A DNA stretch of 64,000 bases, taken from the NCBI RefSeq assembly GCF_029168945.1, contig NC_083602.1, positions 24,787,323 to 24,851,322 on the forward strand. Direction: 5' to 3'. The notes under the pieces were generated by a model. The model was not told the origin of the DNA. It saw only the letters and a program-made list of their open reading frames with translations, and did not search any database. The position numbers and the translations under genes are program-made. Position 1 is the stretch's first letter. Each line of letters begins with the position of its first letter. Of this stretch, positions 61,902 through 64,000 are shown piece by piece. Source of the stretch: Cannabis sativa. Lineage: Eukaryota; Streptophyta; Magnoliopsida; Rosales; Cannabaceae.

Positions 61902-63029
61902 TGAAAAACTTTGTTTTTGCAAATGTCAGTTGTATATAAGAAAATATAAAAACTGTAAGCGTTTGCAGCAGCAGAAAGTAATTCTGCTACAGCAAAACTG
62001 AACAGGCAGAATATAAAATATTTGCAGAAAAATAAATAACTTGACACAAGAGATTTATACGTGGTATCAGTGTTCTCACGAACACTCCTAGTCCACGGGG
62101 CCACGCCCAGAGAATGAAATCAATTAATAAAGTATCAAAATTACAAAGACAATTGACTTAAACAAGTTTAGACTCCCTCTAAAGTATTGCCGCAATCCTT
62201 TGTAATCCACTTTATGAATCTGACTTCTTGAAACACCTTCAAGCCCGAACTCCCTTCGTCTTTGAAGTGTGAGTGCTTGCTTCCTCCCGAAGTAAGGCTT
62301 CAACAAGTCTTCTCCCGAAGACCAAGTGCTTACTTCCTCCCGAAGTAAGGCTTTATCAAGTCTTCTCCCGAAGACCAATCTCTTGTTCAGTCAAGTAGTT
62401 CTTCACAACCTCTAGGATAGAGTAAGAACAGAAATAGAACAACTAGAACCTAGATGAACAACTAGGCTCTCACAAACAAAGAAACACTCTCTTCTCTCAA
62501 AAGATAAATGTAAAAAATGAATAATGGAAGAGGTAATTTGAATGGTTGCTCTCTAGGCTCTATTTATAGAACATAGAAACCAAAGAGGCAACCACAAGTT
62601 CGAATTAGCAGCTGTACAAAAAATTTCCTAAGAAAACACGATCTGCTACATCAGATTCGGATGCTGACGCAGCAGATCTGACCAGAAACGGGAAACTTGC
62701 TAAAATCAGGTCCGATCCTCTATCAATGCTAGATTCCTGCCAAAAGCAGATTAGATATTCTGATTGTATCAAGATACAATCGAAATTAATAAGGAAAAGG
62801 CAATAATCAAAGTTTCCCTAAAAAAGATAACTTTCCAAAAGAGAATTCCTTCTCTTTTGAGAAGTTTTCAACAAAGGAAAGTTCAGCTGAAAGTGCAACT
62901 TTCCAACCAAGGAAAATGGCTACTAAAAACCGAATTTAAAAGGTAAGAAATCGAAAATGAATGCATAGCAATGTTACCATAAATGGAAAAATTATTTTGT
63001 CACCTAACTTGCCAAAAAAAGACTTTACA
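61902..63029 (-). repeat. LTR 4, shared by units 3 and 4
   Basis: This 1,128-bp LTR has the PBS of unit 3 on its left and the PPT of unit 4 on its right. It retains the clean sequence in the region where LTR 3 is disturbed. Confidence 0.93.
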
Positions 63030-63324
63030 ATCTCCCCCTTTGGCACTTTAGATGAACAAAATAATTTTTAACATAAAGTACCTGCAAGGCAAAGTTAGCA
63101 AGAGCAAAAGATACTACTCCCCCTGAGTAACACAATCGAATATCACAAAGAAACCAAAAAACATGCTAACTTTAAAAGATATGTTCACAAGTACTAACCA
63201 ACCACAACTCCCCCTGGAAAATAAATATCTCTCCCCCTTTTTGTTTATCTCTGAAAGTGCCAAAGTAGAAAAAGAAAGAAAACTAGATATAAGTTCAATC
63301 AGACAAAAACCAAGGAGAAACAAC

Positions 63325-64000
63325 TTAGTCTCGGTAGAGTTTAATCAAAGAAGACGCTGTTCTGGACATCTCATGCCGGACTTCTTCCATTGCTTCAAGA
63401 CGATTACGCACATTTTGAAGTTCGGACTTGACTTCCCGGAGTTCTGCTGCAGCAGAACCTGAACTTGCAGCAGCCAGGCGAAGAAGACCACTTTGGCCGT
63501 TTTTGAAACACAGCATCAAAGTATTCAGAGGGCTGGAATGTAGGTCCACTGATGGGAGGCTCAAGTGTTTCATGTGATTGGGCCACATTCTTCTGAGAAG
63601 ATAAAACCTTATAAATTAGATTTGGAAACACAAGTTTAAAGGTTGGCTTTTTACCTCTTCGGAAGGAGACAATCTGGTTAAGAATGTGTGAGGCCAAATC
63701 AATGGAAGTTCCAGAAGTGATGCGGTATAGGAGTGAAGCCACATCTTGAGATACCACGGTCTTGTTAGAATTTGGAACCCAATTGCTTAAGGCAAACCGC
63801 ATAAGAGAAGCATGAGCAAAAGTGAGGTGAGTGATTCGAAGACTCTCCCCTGGTATCAATTCTGAACGAGCACCCGTGAGTTCAGAGTGCATCAACTCAC
63901 GATCCATGGACATCACTGCATTGGAGACATTCTCGGGCAACTGCAAAGCTTGAGCAATATCCTTTTCAGAAAAAGAGAACCAATGCCCCCTAACATAAAC
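63325..64000 (-). pseudogene. extra 3' ORF of unit 4, cut by the window edge
   Basis: This is the C-terminal part of the same extra ORF. The folded region continues off the right edge. The Ala-rich linker before the coiled coil is disturbed around 63,470-63,495, so the last 45 residues are in another frame (63,588-63,325). It carries the Ile variant of SELIPGESL, like unit 2. Confidence 0.78.

Larger units (their letters stand above)
34377..64000 (-). mobile_element. tandem array of a Sirevirus-type Ty1/copia element with shared LTRs
   Basis: Four LTRs (starts 34,377, 43,449, 52,513 and 61,902) alternate with three complete internal regions and the start of a fourth, all in the same minus orientation. 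Start-to-start distances are 9,072, 9,064 and 9,389 bp; the last includes a 313-bp MITE plus its 3-bp duplication. Each inner LTR has the PPT of one unit directly on its right and the PBS of another directly on its left, with no extra host DNA and no target duplication between units. The copia order (protease, integrase, RT, RNase H), an extra 3' ORF and multiplied GGGGGAG tracts before the 3' LTR point to the SIRE/Maximus lineage. The right end is outside the window. Confidence 0.92.

Overview
This is plant nuclear DNA, almost certainly from a eudicot. It has three intron-rich housekeeping genes with GT-AG introns and plant-type promoters (TGGGCY site II boxes, a telo-box, a pyrimidine-rich leader), set in AT-rich DNA filled with LTR retrotransposons and MITEs. 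The species cannot be named from the sequence alone.

Left part (1-14,920). TFB4, a TFIIH subunit, lies on the minus strand; nine exons are visible and the 3' end is outside the window. Next come decayed LINE and LTR-like fragments, then a hAT-type MITE with a perfect 8-bp target duplication about 360 bp upstream of EMC2. EMC2 (ER membrane complex subunit 2) is on the plus strand, with nine exons and 301 codons. It is followed by an LTR-like block holding a Mutator-like MITE.

Middle part (14,921-34,376). A full-length but dead Ty3/gypsy chromovirus (Tekay/Del type) has 2-kb LTRs and a 5-bp target duplication (14,921-23,900). After an AT-rich stretch comes RPS3A (ribosomal protein eS1, plus strand, seven exons, 262 codons). 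Downstream are a 0.45-kb tandem duplication, a MITE-like block, and remains of a minus-strand Tat-type Ty3/gypsy element. A 1.86-kb solo LTR interrupts that element.

Right part (34,377-64,000). A head-to-tail array of one Ty1/copia element of the Sirevirus (SIRE/Maximus) type is inserted in the Tat protease region, all on the minus strand. It runs LTR-unit-LTR-unit-LTR-unit-LTR-unit and continues past the window. The period is about 9.07 kb, and each inner LTR is shared by two neighbouring units. Each unit carries gag-pol and, between pol and the 3' LTR, an extra 520-codon ORF. The array is nearly identical from unit to unit, yet it shows clustered differences at CAG/CTG trinucleotides that look more like consensus errors than evolution.

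The three host genes act in unrelated processes: transcription and DNA repair, ER membrane insertion, and translation. The rest is mobile DNA in nested layers. The main points for follow-up are the shared-LTR array, its extra ORF with possible expression signals of its own, and the CHG-linked sequence discordance.
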